Assembly: GCA_910584065.1 (NCBI GenBank)
Contig: CAJTZN010000003.1
Span: 1-64,000, forward strand
Length of the DNA: 64,000 nucleotides
Origin: an uncultured Eubacterium sp.
GTDB taxonomy: Bacteria > Bacillota > Clostridia > Lachnospirales > Lachnospiraceae
Direction: 5' to 3'
Shown: one piece after another, positions 8,535 to 17,875 of the stretch
Numbering within the stretch: position 1 is the first letter of the stretch
How the letters are laid out: each line of letters opens with the position of its first letter
The notes under the pieces: generated by a model
What the model was told of the DNA's origin: nothing
The model's database searches: none
The model's input: only the letters and a program-made list of their open reading frames with translations
Program-made: the position numbers and the translations under genes

Positions 8535-10547
8535 TCATTCACGGATGATCCTGCGGCTGCAGCGATATGTGATGATAAAATAGATCATATAAATCACGAG
8601 CAATCCAACCGCTGTCATAACAATAGCCTGTGTTAGTCCTGTTTTTCCAAACACTTCTAAAACATACGTACACACCTGGATCCCGAAAATCGAATGTATG
8701 ACTGCGAGTCCGAGGGGCATTCCGAAAAAGATAGCATTTTGCCGGAACAGCGAGCGGCTGATCATCTTTTCATCAATTCCGATCTTTCTCAGGATCACGT
8801 ATTTGTTTCGATTGTCAGCAGCCTGGGTAAGTTCCTTCAGCGAAAGCAGCGCTGAGCTTGCTAACAGGAAAATGATGCCTAAATACAATCCTAAGAATAC
8901 GATAAGTGAAGAAAGGCCAACACTTCTTGATAAAATATATTCCCTGGTCTCCGCATATACATGACTGCCCAGACTTTTTTTGAACTTTTCGCTATTTAAA
9001 AACTGTTCTACCTTTTCCACCCCTCCGGCATAGTTTTCATTGTAATTTGCAATATAAAACCAACTGTACGGCATCAGCTTCCCATCCGAAACCGCCTCAT
9101 CCGGGACTATAGTAAAACCTGAGTTCGATGGATTTGCGGCCATTGACAGAAAACCATTGACACATTCGGAACTAGCAGGATGGTATTCTTTTCCCGCCAG
9201 ATGGATCTTCTGACCAGCCAGCATCCTCTTATTCCATTCCTGAACCGCGTAATCATAGTTTGCTGCAATCGCATATTCATCCTTTTTCAGGGAAACCGGC
9301 TCCAGTCCATTGATGGCGGCCACTTTGTTATAATCGCTTTGCGAAATGATCTCACCGGTCGTAAAAACGTTTCCCCCTCCCAGTTCATTATAAACAGACA
9401 TATCCTCTTCCTGATACATGTATAAAAGTACCTCGGCCGATTCGCTAAACATATCAAAATCTACCTTCTTCTCTTTTAGATATTCGCTGATCGGCGTCTT
9501 CTCCTTTACCCCTTTTACGTCGTCATTGATCTTGATGAAATTATAAAACTGTACATCTGCCGGCATCAGTGTTTTAGCATTTTCATTCAAAGAGTTATTG
9601 ATAGAAAAACTGCTGGAGAAAATGCAGATCGTGAGGAACAGCAGCAGACAGATGATACTTCCTGCCAGAACATTCGTATTGATCCGGCTGCTGATCTCTT
9701 TGGTGGTAAAGACGTTAATGCCCTTATAGTACGACTTTTTCCTCAGTTTAGCGACAAAGATCAGGAATCCGGACAGAGACCAAAAAATAAGAAACGTTGA
9801 AACAATCCCCTTCAGGATCTCAATGAGAAGCGCCGCCTGCGTATCAATACTTTCTGTCTCCGATGTTACTCTGTAATATGCGTGGCCTAATAAAGCTACA
9901 GCCAGAATAAACACGATCACACATACATACGGATTTTTAGCCGTCCGCTTTTCACTTCTCCTCTCCGCATTCAAAAGCTGGATCAGACGGGATTTTCCTA
10001 TCATAAACACATCCAGCAAAAGAACAAACGCGTAAACGATCAAAAAGTACAGCAGCGTTTTTCCAACGGCGCCCATAGACACTTCAAACGAAAATTCAGA
10101 CATATCTGCCTCGAATAGTTTGGCAACCAGAATACTCATCCCCTGGGAGAGGATGATGCCGATCCCCAGTCCGACAACGAGCGAGATGACACCGATGATC
10201 ACCGTTTCCATCATAAGGATCCCTGCTATTTTTTTCTTTCCCATTCCCAAAAGCATGTAAACGCCAAATTCTTTCTTCCTCCGCCGTATTAAAAAGTTAC
10301 TGGCATATACGACGAGAAAGGCGAGTACCACTGACACAATAACACTTGCGACCGAGATCACGTTGCGAAGAAGATTAATAATATCGCTCTCACTCTTATA
10401 AATACTGAGCACGACTTTCTGATCCGAAATTGCATTAAATACATAAAATACCGAGATGCCGATGATCAGCGTCACAAAATACACCGCGTAATCCGACATG
10501 CTCCTTTTCATATTCCGAAGGGCTAATTTTCCTGTCATTCCTATCAT
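8535..10547 (-). CDS. FtsX-like ABC transporter permease, BceB type (second in operon)
   Basis: 670-residue membrane protein with the BceB layout: four N-terminal TM segments with the FtsX signature (RRKKEFGVYMLLGMGKKKI), more TM segments, a large extracellular domain (about residues 320-520) and three C-terminal TM segments with the second FtsX repeat (LTQAADNRNKYVILRKIGI). Such permeases work with a BceA-type ATPase in sensing and resisting peptide antibiotics. It is the last gene of the operon and starts with ATGA overlap on the small ORF before it. It is about 40 percent similar by eye to the permease at 10751. The cognate two-component system is not adjacent; a BceRS pair sits at 50.5-52.2 kb. 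Confidence 0.85.
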   Translation of the reverse strand: MIGMTGKLALRNMKRSMSDYAVYFVTLIIGISVFYVFNAISDQKVVLSIYKSESDIINLLRNVISVASVIVSVVLAFLVVYASNFLIRRRKKEFGVYMLLGMGKKKIAGILMMETVIIGVISLVVGLGIGIILSQGMSILVAKLFEADMSEFSFEVSMGAVGKTLLYFLIVYAFVLLLDVFMIGKSRLIQLLNAERRSEKRTAKNPYVCVIVFILAVALLGHAYYRVTSETESIDTQAALLIEILKGIVSTFLIFWSLSGFLIFVAKLRKKSYYKGINVFTTKEISSRINTNVLAGSIICLLLFLTICIFSSSFSINNSLNENAKTLMPADVQFYNFIKINDDVKGVKEKTPISEYLKEKKVDFDMFSESAEVLLYMYQEEDMSVYNELGGGNVFTTGEIISQSDYNKVAAINGLEPVSLKKDEYAIAANYDYAVQEWNKRMLAGQKIHLAGKEYHPASSECVNGFLSMAANPSNSGFTIVPDEAVSDGKLMPYSWFYIANYNENYAGGVEKVEQFLNSEKFKKSLGSHVYAETREYILSRSVGLSSLIVFLGLYLGIIFLLASSALLSLKELTQAADNRNKYVILRKIGIDEKMISRSLFRQNAIFFGMPLGLAVIHSIFGIQVCTYVLEVFGKTGLTQAIVMTAVGLLVIYMIYFIITYRCSRRIIRE

Positions 10548-10678
10548 TCCTTTCCTTCACTATTTTCCTGTTCCTGACTGTGGGCAGTAAAAAAATGCAG
10601 AACGTAAATTCCCAGAAATATCACACCCACGATCTTTACCACACGTTTTATACTGTTAAAAACTGATTTTTCTTTCAT
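10544..10678 (-). CDS. Small membrane peptide (44 aa) between two Bce-type permeases
   Basis: ATG at 10678 has a good RBS (GGAAGGA) and the TGA at 10544 overlaps the ATG of the following permease (ATGA). The peptide has a basic N-terminus (MKEKSVFNSIKRVVK), one hydrophobic segment (IVGVIFLGIYVLHFF) and a short polar tail rich in Gln/Glu. One TM helix with the positive end inside is predicted by eye. The tight coupling to both neighbours suggests a real product, perhaps a small transporter subunit. I know no named family. Confidence 0.6.
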   Translation of the reverse strand: MKEKSVFNSIKRVVKIVGVIFLGIYVLHFFTAHSQEQENSEGKE

Positions 10679-10750
10679 ACGATCCTTCCTTTCTTTTTAT
10701 CGTTATTATCGTGCATGACTTCTGCACATGCTGAGCTGCGTAAGCAGCGA

Positions 10751-12769
10751 TCATCGAAACTTATTTATCATATTCCGGCCATACCGGTACGTAACAATAA
10801 AGTAAACCGCATAAATTCCAAATAATATCATACCTGCCGTCCACATCGCACGCCGCATCTCCGCCATCACGAACATATCTGAGAACCCTAAAATGAGAGC
10901 CATGAATGCCTGCATACCGAATATCGTATGAAGCACCGCAACAACGAACGGCACGGCAAAGAAAATGGCATTTTGGAAAAACAGGGAACGGCGGATCATC
11001 CCCTGATCGACACCGAGTTTTGCAAGAATCTCGTATTTCCCCCGGTTATCAGCCGCCTGTGACAACTCCTTCAGCGAAAACAACGCGGCGCCAGCAATAA
11101 AGAACACAATGCCGATATATAATCCTAAAAAGACGATCATGGATGCAACACCTACGCTCTGACGATATACATCACTTTTGTAAATTCCCCATGAATACCA
11201 CTGTTCCTGTGATCTGCCGCCGGAAAGCTTCTGGAAAAAGGCATCGCTTTTTACATAGGTATCCAGTTCTTCCTTTTCCTGGTCATTATCCACATTATAA
11301 TTTGCGGCATAACATCTTCTGTCCTGCTCCAATTTCCCGCCCGAGACAGCCTGGTCGGGCACGACCGTATATCCTAGATTTTCCGCTATATACGACATTT
11401 TCAGTATACCATCCCGGCACTCTTCATACTTAGGATGATAAGATTTCCCATTTAGAATGATCACATGACCCTGGGAAAGATACTGTCTGTTATAGGAGCG
11501 GATGGTCGACGGATAATTTGCCACGACAAAATATTCATCTTCTGCCAGTAAATGCTTCTCCATCCCATACACTTCCGCCAGTCTGTTGTAATCGCTGATC
11601 CCAACTATTTCCCCCGCATTGGCAAATACATTTTCCCCATCTCCGTCCTGCTGCTCCGGAGCCCTATAAACAGTGAATCCTGCTGTATCTTTCAACTGCC
11701 GCATGTCAATTCCCGCTTTCCGCAGCTGTTCCTCGATTCCGGGAAGCTGTTCACCCACAGCCGGATCATAGCGGTATTCCAAAAGCAGATCCACCGGCGC
11801 CATCGTGCGCAGGTTTCCATTCATCGTGAACGCGATGGAAAAACAGATCATACAGACACTGAATGCAATGAACATCAAAAAACTGATCACGCTGCCTGCC
11901 AGAATGTTCGTATTGATCCTTCCGCCGATCTCCCTGGCCGTAAACGCATGTATCCCTTTCAGATAAAAACGCTTACGCATCCGCATCAGAAACAGCAATA
12001 CCCCGGAAAGCGACCAAAAGATAAGGACGTTAGCCAGCGCCAGCCTGCCCAGTTCATAAAAGACCTGCTGCGGTGTCTGGATCAAATCCAGTTTTATCGT
12101 TACGCTATAATAAATATGACCGAAAAGGACTGCTGCCGCAAAAAACACGACCAGACATACAACCGGATTTTTTACGGTATCCGGTTCGCCACGCTGCCTG
12201 GCATTCAGCAGGGATACCAGCCGCATCTTTCCCACCGCTGCCAGATCCCAGACAAACATGAACACGAATATGACTAAAAAGTGAAGCAGCGTTTTTTCGA
12301 CTGCGCCTCCTGAAATTTGAAATGCAAATTCGGACATATCTGCCTCAAACAACCCTGCGGTAAACACGCTTAACCCCTGGGACAGGATGATCCCCAGCAG
12401 GATACCGGCAATCATGGAGAGCACACCGACCAATGCCGTCTCTGCCAAAAGCACTCCCGCCAGTCTTTTCTTCTCCATACCGAGCAGCATATAGACGCCA
12501 AATTCTTTTTTTCTCTGGTTTAGCAGAAAATGATTGGCATACACGAGCAGAAACGCCAGCACTACTACCAAAATAACCCCGATCCCCGGCATGACATACT
12601 GCATATTGAAAACGATCTTGTCATCCTCCATCAGCTCATTCATGATAAACTGGTCTTCTACCGCGTAAAACGCATATACAAGTGCAATTCCTGTCATCAG
12701 CGTCACAAAATATATAACATCGTGGACAATACAATGTTTCATGTTCCTCGCTGCCAGGCGGACGATCAT
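10751..12769 (-). CDS. FtsX-like ABC transporter permease, BceB type (first in operon)
   Basis: 672 residues with the same design as the permease at 8535: FtsX segment QRKKEFGVYMLLGMEKKRL near residue 90, a large extracellular part, and the second FtsX repeat LSQAADNRGKYEILAKLGV near the C-terminus. Start ATG at 12769 overlaps the stop of the ATPase gene by 4 bp, so translation is coupled. Two different BceB-like permeases for one ATPase suggest a heterodimer or two sensing units sharing one motor. The usual BceAB pair has one permease. Confidence 0.85.
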   Translation of the reverse strand: MIVRLAARNMKHCIVHDVIYFVTLMTGIALVYAFYAVEDQFIMNELMEDDKIVFNMQYVMPGIGVILVVVLAFLLVYANHFLLNQRKKEFGVYMLLGMEKKRLAGVLLAETALVGVLSMIAGILLGIILSQGLSVFTAGLFEADMSEFAFQISGGAVEKTLLHFLVIFVFMFVWDLAAVGKMRLVSLLNARQRGEPDTVKNPVVCLVVFFAAAVLFGHIYYSVTIKLDLIQTPQQVFYELGRLALANVLIFWSLSGVLLFLMRMRKRFYLKGIHAFTAREIGGRINTNILAGSVISFLMFIAFSVCMICFSIAFTMNGNLRTMAPVDLLLEYRYDPAVGEQLPGIEEQLRKAGIDMRQLKDTAGFTVYRAPEQQDGDGENVFANAGEIVGISDYNRLAEVYGMEKHLLAEDEYFVVANYPSTIRSYNRQYLSQGHVIILNGKSYHPKYEECRDGILKMSYIAENLGYTVVPDQAVSGGKLEQDRRCYAANYNVDNDQEKEELDTYVKSDAFFQKLSGGRSQEQWYSWGIYKSDVYRQSVGVASMIVFLGLYIGIVFFIAGAALFSLKELSQAADNRGKYEILAKLGVDQGMIRRSLFFQNAIFFAVPFVVAVLHTIFGMQAFMALILGFSDMFVMAEMRRAMWTAGMILFGIYAVYFIVTYRYGRNMINKFR

Positions 12770-13521
12770 ATCGCCCCTCCCATCAGCGTGACCACATCCA
12801 TAATCCTGTCAAAAAACTGTTTTCTTGAATCATCACCTTTTCTCACCTCATTAAAGATCTGTCCATCCTTTAAAAAGATGACACGCGTCGCAAAGCTCGC
12901 CGCAAACGCATCGTGCGTGACCATCAGAATCGTAGCATCGTAGTTTTTATTCATCCCTTCCATACTTTCAAGAAGGCTCCTGGCCGACTTGGAATCGAGC
13001 GCACCAGTCGGTTCATCCGCAAGCACCATCGCCGGATCTCCGATCAGTGCCCGGGCCGCTGCGACCCTCTGCTTCTGACCGCCGCTCATCTGATAGGGAT
13101 ATTTTTTCATCACGCCGTCAATCCCGAGGATCTCCGCCAGTTCAACGATCTTGGCATCAATCTTTAGCGGCGGCATATTTCGGATCGACAAAGGAAGCGC
13201 AATATTTTCGTATGCGGTCAGCGTATCCAGCAAATTGAAGTCCTGAAAAATGAATCCCAGTTTTTCCCGCCGGAACTTATTCAGGGCATTGCCCTTCATA
13301 CCGGTAATATCCCTTCCCTCGACAACGATCTTTCCGCCTGTTACGCGGTCGATCGTAGAGATACAGTTTAGCAGTGTCGTTTTTCCCGAGCCGCTTGCCC
13401 CCATGATTCCTACAAATTCCCCTGTTTCGACCTCAAAAGAAACCTGATCCAGTGCCTTTGTAAGATTCGATTTGTTTCCATAATACTTTTCCACATTCTC
13501 AATCTTTAAAATCGTTTCCAT
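12766..13521 (-). CDS. ABC transporter ATP-binding protein, BceA type
   Basis: 251 residues. Walker A GASGSGKTT, signature MSGGQKQRVAAARAL, Walker B VLADEPTGALD and the switch His in VTHD are all present. The N-terminus METILKIENVEKYYGNKSNL is typical of BceA/LolD-type ATPases. ATG at 13521 is preferred; a GTG at 13536 is possible. It is the first gene of the operon followed by two permeases and a small peptide. Its likely role is resistance to cell-wall-active peptides or signalling to a BceS-type kinase (inferred from family). Confidence 0.85.
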   Translation of the reverse strand: METILKIENVEKYYGNKSNLTKALDQVSFEVETGEFVGIMGASGSGKTTLLNCISTIDRVTGGKIVVEGRDITGMKGNALNKFRREKLGFIFQDFNLLDTLTAYENIALPLSIRNMPPLKIDAKIVELAEILGIDGVMKKYPYQMSGGQKQRVAAARALIGDPAMVLADEPTGALDSKSARSLLESMEGMNKNYDATILMVTHDAFAASFATRVIFLKDGQIFNEVRKGDDSRKQFFDRIMDVVTLMGGAI

Positions 13522-13556
13522 ATCTGTCTCACTCACTTTCTTTTTATGCTTTCTTT

Positions 13557-13584
13557 ATTATACTTGCTTTATTACCATTGTCAC
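13557..13584 (-). promoter_or_regulatory. Promoter of the Bce-type ABC operon
   Basis: Minus strand GTGACA (13584-13579), 16 bp, TATAAT (13562-13557), about 35 bp before the start. A consensus -10 with a weaker -35 fits a controlled promoter. I cannot identify a clear inverted-repeat BceR site above it. Confidence 0.5.
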
Positions 13585-13614
13585 ATCTGCGGTACCATGA
13601 CCTCCGGCCCGCGC

Positions 13615-14286
13615 CTACTCATATTTCCTTACCTTTCTGTACACGGCATAACCGATCCCATACAGAAAGATCGTAACCACAAACGTCCCCGCCGCCCACT
13701 TTACATTTTGTCCTGACCACTCCTGTGTAAACAAAGAATACGACAATCCCCCGTAATACTCGGTACACACACGGAGCCTCTGATCCAGATATGCGCAGTA
13801 TATAAAGATCAATAAAATCGGCACGCCCGTATTTCTGACCAGCGATACGAGCAGGTACGCCGTGCCGCTTACAAAAAAGGACTCCGCACAAAGCCGCAGT
13901 ACAAAAAACGGCTTCATCTCAAAAAAGAACTGCATGGCCCCGATATAAACAGCAACCCACACAAAATACGCGATAACCGCCACAAACTGCACCTTTAACA
14001 CCGCCTTCGGCGAGAGATAAAGGTATAACAGTTCATTTCCTTCCCCGCTCACATATTCATCGTAAAGGACCAGCACCCACCAGCACGCGAACATCGGTAT
14101 GATGCGGTGGCACCACTCCGTCACATATCTGAAAAAATCAGGAAGCCGGGCAGCCTCTCTGAGATAATAAAAGCACACGACTGTCAGGATCACATAGGCA
14201 ATAATCACAGGGATAAAGAGCCGCCCCATCCGGTTCCGCAGCATCATCCGGATATACTCCGACGTATTGTCATTCCCTCGACGCAT
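13615..14286 (-). CDS. Membrane protein, probable ABC-2-type permease subunit
   Basis: 223 residues with about six hydrophobic segments (RLFIPVIIAYVILTV, FVAVIAYFVWVAVYIG, FFVSGTAYLLVSLV, VPILLIFIYCAYL, FVVTIFLYGIGYAVY). There are no motifs beyond that. The start overlaps the end of the ATPase gene by 17 bp and the gene is last of the three-gene operon ATPase/large permease, so it is most likely a transporter subunit. The substrate is unknown. Confidence 0.65.
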   Translation of the reverse strand: MRRGNDNTSEYIRMMLRNRMGRLFIPVIIAYVILTVVCFYYLREAARLPDFFRYVTEWCHRIIPMFACWWVLVLYDEYVSGEGNELLYLYLSPKAVLKVQFVAVIAYFVWVAVYIGAMQFFFEMKPFFVLRLCAESFFVSGTAYLLVSLVRNTGVPILLIFIYCAYLDQRLRVCTEYYGGLSYSLFTQEWSGQNVKWAAGTFVVTIFLYGIGYAVYRKVRKYE

Positions 14287-14992
14287 ATCCCCTCGCCCCC
14301 TCTATAATAGCGAAATAGGCCTGTTCGAGCGTTTGAACATCCTCCCCTCCGCCGGCCGCAAACGCAATCCCTTCCATGCTGCCAGCATATAATACCTTTC
14401 CGCCATTCATCACAATGATGGAGTCACACACCTCCTCCAGATCCTGAACAATATGGGTGGAAAACAATACCGTACTCGTTTTCCCTAACTCTCGCACCAC
14501 GGATTTGAAACGATTCCGTTCTTCCGGATCGAGTCCCACGGTCGGTTCGTCAAAAAATACGATTGGCGGATTCCCAATGATCGCCTGTGCAATGCCAATC
14601 CTCCGCTGCATTCCGCCTGAAAGCGTGGAAATCCGTTCCCGGACGGCGCCCTCTAAATGCACCTGGGCGAGCGCATCGCGAATCGCCTCATCCCGCTCCC
14701 ATTTCGGAATTTTCTTTAGTGTCGCAAAATAGTATAACATATCATATACCGTCATTTCTCGAAACAATCCAAATTTTTGCGGAAGATAACCGATTTTTTC
14801 CGGCGATGGCACATCAATCGTGCCGCTTTGAACCGGATACAATCCCATCATGCACCGCATTAACGTCGTCTTTCCCGCGCCATTCGGGCCCAGGATCCCA
14901 TAGATTCCCCGATGGCAGCACAGCGTAACATGGTCTAACACCGTCTTTGACCTGAACTTTTTGGTCACCTGATTTACTTCTATCATATCCAA
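14270..14992 (-). CDS. ABC transporter ATP-binding protein (ABC-2 exporter type)
   Basis: 240 residues. Walker A GPNGAGKTT, Q-loop YLPQKFGLF, signature LSGGMQRRIGIAQAI, Walker B VFFDEPTVGLDPEERN and switch STHIV are complete. The RNRFKSVVRELGKTSTVLFSTH arrangement is that of drug/lipid-exporter ATPases of the CcmA/YbhF type. It is 32 bp after the large permease gene and overlaps the following membrane gene, so the three form one operon. Confidence 0.85.
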   Translation of the reverse strand: MDMIEVNQVTKKFRSKTVLDHVTLCCHRGIYGILGPNGAGKTTLMRCMMGLYPVQSGTIDVPSPEKIGYLPQKFGLFREMTVYDMLYYFATLKKIPKWERDEAIRDALAQVHLEGAVRERISTLSGGMQRRIGIAQAIIGNPPIVFFDEPTVGLDPEERNRFKSVVRELGKTSTVLFSTHIVQDLEEVCDSIIVMNGGKVLYAGSMEGIAFAAGGGEDVQTLEQAYFAIIEGARGYASRE

Positions 14993-15024
14993 TCCTCCTT
15001 TTGCCTCCCTGTTTTACAGAAACT

Positions 15025-17043
15025 TCAAAGTTTCCCCGCAAATTCCAGATCCGCATCCAGATTTCCTTCATAATCCTCTGCCGTTATGCGGGCGTAAATG
15101 CGTTTCATGATTTCCTGCATGCCGGCATCCCTGATTTTCTGGACCACCGTATCGTGTAATTCATCTTTCTTATCATAATCTTCCGCCCCCCAAGCCTCTT
15201 TGTACACAAGAAGTTCATTGACATCCACCTCATCAAAACTCTCAAATGGCAGTAATTCATAAAACAGATCTTTCAGCTCACTGCGACCCGTTTTCTCCAA
15301 ACGCCACCGAATCAGTTCCCTTGGCGAAATGCCAATCCCGGCCAGTATATAAGAATCCGTTTCGTAATACTCATCCATCCTCGAAGAAAAGGCTGTGCTA
15401 AGCGGGATACAAATGACTTTCTTATCTGCGACCGGCTCTTTTTCCCCTCCCAGAATTTCCATCCATTGATCCATGCTCTGCTGCAGTTCCCCATCCCGGA
15501 TCATTTTCGCCTTCCGGTACGTGTCACGCTGCATCGGATAACATACAACATTTGTTTTCTTATAATATTCCTCGTCCAAAAATCCCTTTACAAACAGCGC
15601 GTTATCCGTTTTTCCCTTATATCGCCCATCCGCATATTCGAGATTGGAAACAACCTCTCCCGGAATATCCAACCCGATATCAAACGTCACCAAAGGCTCT
15701 TCCTTCCATTTGATGCGGCGTTCTTCCGTAAATACCTGAAAACCAGCCTTCGGATACCAGGGGACGATCCCCGTCAAAAAACAGGCGTGGCTGTTTGAAT
15801 AAATGAGATTACTGCCCCCTTCATAATAGAACGTGATCTCTTTTACCGCTTCCCCATTTCCCTTCACGGTAACATAATCTCCCTCCTGCCGGAACTCCAT
15901 TTTTTTCCCTTTATCATCCTGGACATCCTTAATCCGATAACAGTGATACAGCGTAAAATCATATTCTCCAAGCGCGATGTTTTTCGCGCTTTGTGCGATG
16001 TTTTCCGCGCTTTGTGCGTTGTTTTCCGCGAGCTCCACCCTGCATACGGCGGACAGCTCTTTCCGGATCCGGAGTTCCATACGGTATCCCGTCACTTCAA
16101 AACCTGCCGCCTTGCTCCTTGCCAAATCCTCCGGCTCTTTCCCATCAATCAGGCATTCCATCAGCGCCGACTGCGGGGAATCTCCCTGCAATAACACGCT
16201 TCCCCGATTCCACGCCCGTTCACTAAGTCCGGCGAGCAGCACTACGCAGACACACATGGCCACCATCATGGCATTCTTGCTGCGAATGCACATTTTCCGC
16301 AGGATCCATATGCTTCCCAGCACGATCCAGATCCCTATAATGGCGATCCGATACGATTCAAACGGCATTCCGTACAGCGCATCGTGGGACATACCGATGT
16401 CCGGCGGCAAAAAACTGAGAAACGACCGCAGGACATGCAGCACATTTCCGCCCAGTCCCAATCCTCCAGCAATCGGCTCGAGCAGTTCCCAGATCATAAG
16501 AAAACTCAACGCCAACGCCACCCCATAACCGGCAAACCGGTTTCTGATCTGTGAAATGGCAGACCCGCAGAATACCGCCCCTACAGACAGGAGAAAAACA
16601 TTGATCGCCAGTGTTTTAAATATCTGATCAGTCAGGACCGGCGGAAAATGCAACCGGAAATATCCGACGATCATGTAAACGCTGACATTGGCCGTAAAGA
16701 CCAGTACGGCCAGCAGTAACGTTCCGAGTTGATGAAGGTAGAACATACTCCCTCTCACCCCGAGACAGTCCAGATTTTCCTGGATGCCAGCCTCTTTTGA
16801 TTTTCGGAAATATTCATATGAAATAAAGACCCAGAAAACAAAGAATACGCAACACAGATAACCCATGTCGCCCAGAAAGTATATCGCATCCGTTCCCTTC
16901 TCTCCCCACTCCTCATATTCCGCCACAAATGCTTTGTATATATCGAAGAAAACCACATTGCTCACGCCGAGAAGGACAAGATATGCCAGTATGATCTGGG
17001 GGGATTTTAGAAACAGTTTAATCGTTTTTGCAAAACTCTTCAT
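15025..17043 (-). CDS. Large ABC-2-type permease with an extracytoplasmic domain
   Basis: 672 residues. Residues 1-290 hold about seven TM segments (IILAYLVLLGVSNVVFF, FFVFWVFISYEYF, LGTLLLAVLVFTANVSVYMIVGYF, and so on). The rest is soluble and presumably outside, with a beta-rich stretch around residues 350-500 like the N-terminal part of M1-type peptidases, but no HExxH is seen. A short repeat (NNAQSAE/NIAQSAK/NIALG) near residue 350 comes from an 18-bp tandem repeat at 15975-16030. RBS AAGGAG precedes the ATG. It is the first gene of the operon with ATPase 14270 and membrane protein 13615. Function beyond export is unknown. Confidence 0.65.
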   Translation of the reverse strand: MKSFAKTIKLFLKSPQIILAYLVLLGVSNVVFFDIYKAFVAEYEEWGEKGTDAIYFLGDMGYLCCVFFVFWVFISYEYFRKSKEAGIQENLDCLGVRGSMFYLHQLGTLLLAVLVFTANVSVYMIVGYFRLHFPPVLTDQIFKTLAINVFLLSVGAVFCGSAISQIRNRFAGYGVALALSFLMIWELLEPIAGGLGLGGNVLHVLRSFLSFLPPDIGMSHDALYGMPFESYRIAIIGIWIVLGSIWILRKMCIRSKNAMMVAMCVCVVLLAGLSERAWNRGSVLLQGDSPQSALMECLIDGKEPEDLARSKAAGFEVTGYRMELRIRKELSAVCRVELAENNAQSAENIAQSAKNIALGEYDFTLYHCYRIKDVQDDKGKKMEFRQEGDYVTVKGNGEAVKEITFYYEGGSNLIYSNSHACFLTGIVPWYPKAGFQVFTEERRIKWKEEPLVTFDIGLDIPGEVVSNLEYADGRYKGKTDNALFVKGFLDEEYYKKTNVVCYPMQRDTYRKAKMIRDGELQQSMDQWMEILGGEKEPVADKKVICIPLSTAFSSRMDEYYETDSYILAGIGISPRELIRWRLEKTGRSELKDLFYELLPFESFDEVDVNELLVYKEAWGAEDYDKKDELHDTVVQKIRDAGMQEIMKRIYARITAEDYEGNLDADLEFAGKL

Positions 17044-17130
17044 AATTTATATACTCCTTTCCGCGATCGGATCATCGCTTGTTCTGATCAGAGTATATGA
17101 TAAATATGAATTTGCTTCCATCGAAATCTC

Positions 17131-17338
17131 TTACAGCAACTTACGGTTTTGAAAGGTTAGGGAGAGTCCAGTCTTTTTCCAAAAGTCTGCAAGAGACCTA
17201 TACCCCATGATTTCCTGCAACGTCCTCTGGTCCATCCCTGCCTCTGCCATTCTGGTGCAGGCAGTATGCCGCAGGATATGTGCATCCCTCCACTGTCAGA
17301 GTGTATTTCTGCCATAAAGGAAGTTCTTTGCTGTCCAT
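17131..17338 (-). pseudogene. Tn916-type element scar: excisionase start joined to integrase end
   Basis: On the minus strand ATG at 17338 opens MDSKELPLWQKYTLTVE, which is the usual N-terminus of Tn916-family excisionases (motif PxWxKYTLTxEEA). After VE the xis frame is lost. In the +1 frame the DNA then reads HILRHTACTRMAEAGMD and RTLQEIMGY, the C-terminal catalytic block (HxLRHT) of a tyrosine integrase, ending at a stop at 17131. The xis C-terminus and most of int are missing, as is the nucleophilic tyrosine. A deletion has therefore fused two genes that are neighbours in such elements. The rest of the element is gone. Confidence 0.7.
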
Positions 17339-17366
17339 AATTTGCATTATCGGAAGTTCTTATACA

Positions 17367-17447
17367 AAAAAATCTAGACAAAATTCTCTTGTTATAATTA
17401 CAAATTCTTTATTTTCAAGCATTCTGCAATCAAAAAATCTAGACAAA
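17367..17447. repeat. 16-bp direct repeat next to the integrase scar
   Basis: AAAAAATCTAGACAAA occurs at 17367-17382 and again at 17432-17447. The 65-bp spacing and the location just upstream of the xis remnant suggest leftover element-end or arm-type integrase sites. This is inference from position only. Confidence 0.45.
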
Positions 17448-17456
17448 TGCATTTTT

Positions 17457-17561
17457 CTAATTCTCTTCATCAAACATAATCTTATCCACTAACTTCTTTA
17501 ATTCTTCCCTATTGGGTAAATACAACTCATATTTTGAAATAAACAAATTTTGCCAGTGCAT
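17457..17561 (-). pseudogene. C-terminal fragment of an unidentified protein, possibly DUF1016/YhcG-type nuclease
   Basis: A 34-codon frame reads LFISKYELYLPNREELKKLV and ends with DEEN. The YELYLPxxEEL pattern resembles the C-terminal end of DUF1016 (PDDEXK) proteins, but the piece is too short to be sure. It lies in the same AT-rich debris as the integrase scar. The stretch 17562-17780 shows further open frames on the minus strand but nothing recognisable, and a run of nine G/C bases near 17720. Confidence 0.3.
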
Positions 17562-17784
17562 TCAAAGCACACTGCGAATTAGGCGTACCTTCAACCTATG
17601 CCCATGCTCCGCCATACCACAATCAATCCGCAACAAATAGCCATTAAATGTTGTAACACCAATGCTATTTTGATATTTATTATACCTTGCATATATCAGT
17701 TGCATTATCATCCGTCCTTCCCCCCCCCCGCATACGCTTATCGTACACATGATTGTACGCTTTCATGGTAATTGCAAGATTTGT

Positions 17785-17829
17785 CAAAAGAACCCCCGCA
17801 AGTCCAAATCATGACCTGCAAAGGTTCTT
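17785..17829 (-). terminator. Rho-independent terminator of the SDR gene
   Basis: Minus strand AAGAACC (17829-17823) pairs with GGTTCTT (17794-17788), with an inner stem TGCAGGTC/GACTTGCG and T-tract. It lies about 50 bp after the stop at 17876. Confidence 0.6.
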
Positions 17830-17875
17830 ATAAAGGGCAGCATATAGCAATAAAATGTCGTAGATTCTCACGCAC

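Noticed and set aside
11552..12277. 241-codon plus-strand frame
   Set aside because: Antisense to the permease at 10751, with no RBS and a basic, low-information sequence.
17157..17381. 74-codon minus-strand frame as a real small protein
   Set aside because: It is a third frame across the xis/int scar. The meaningful sequence is in the two other frames.
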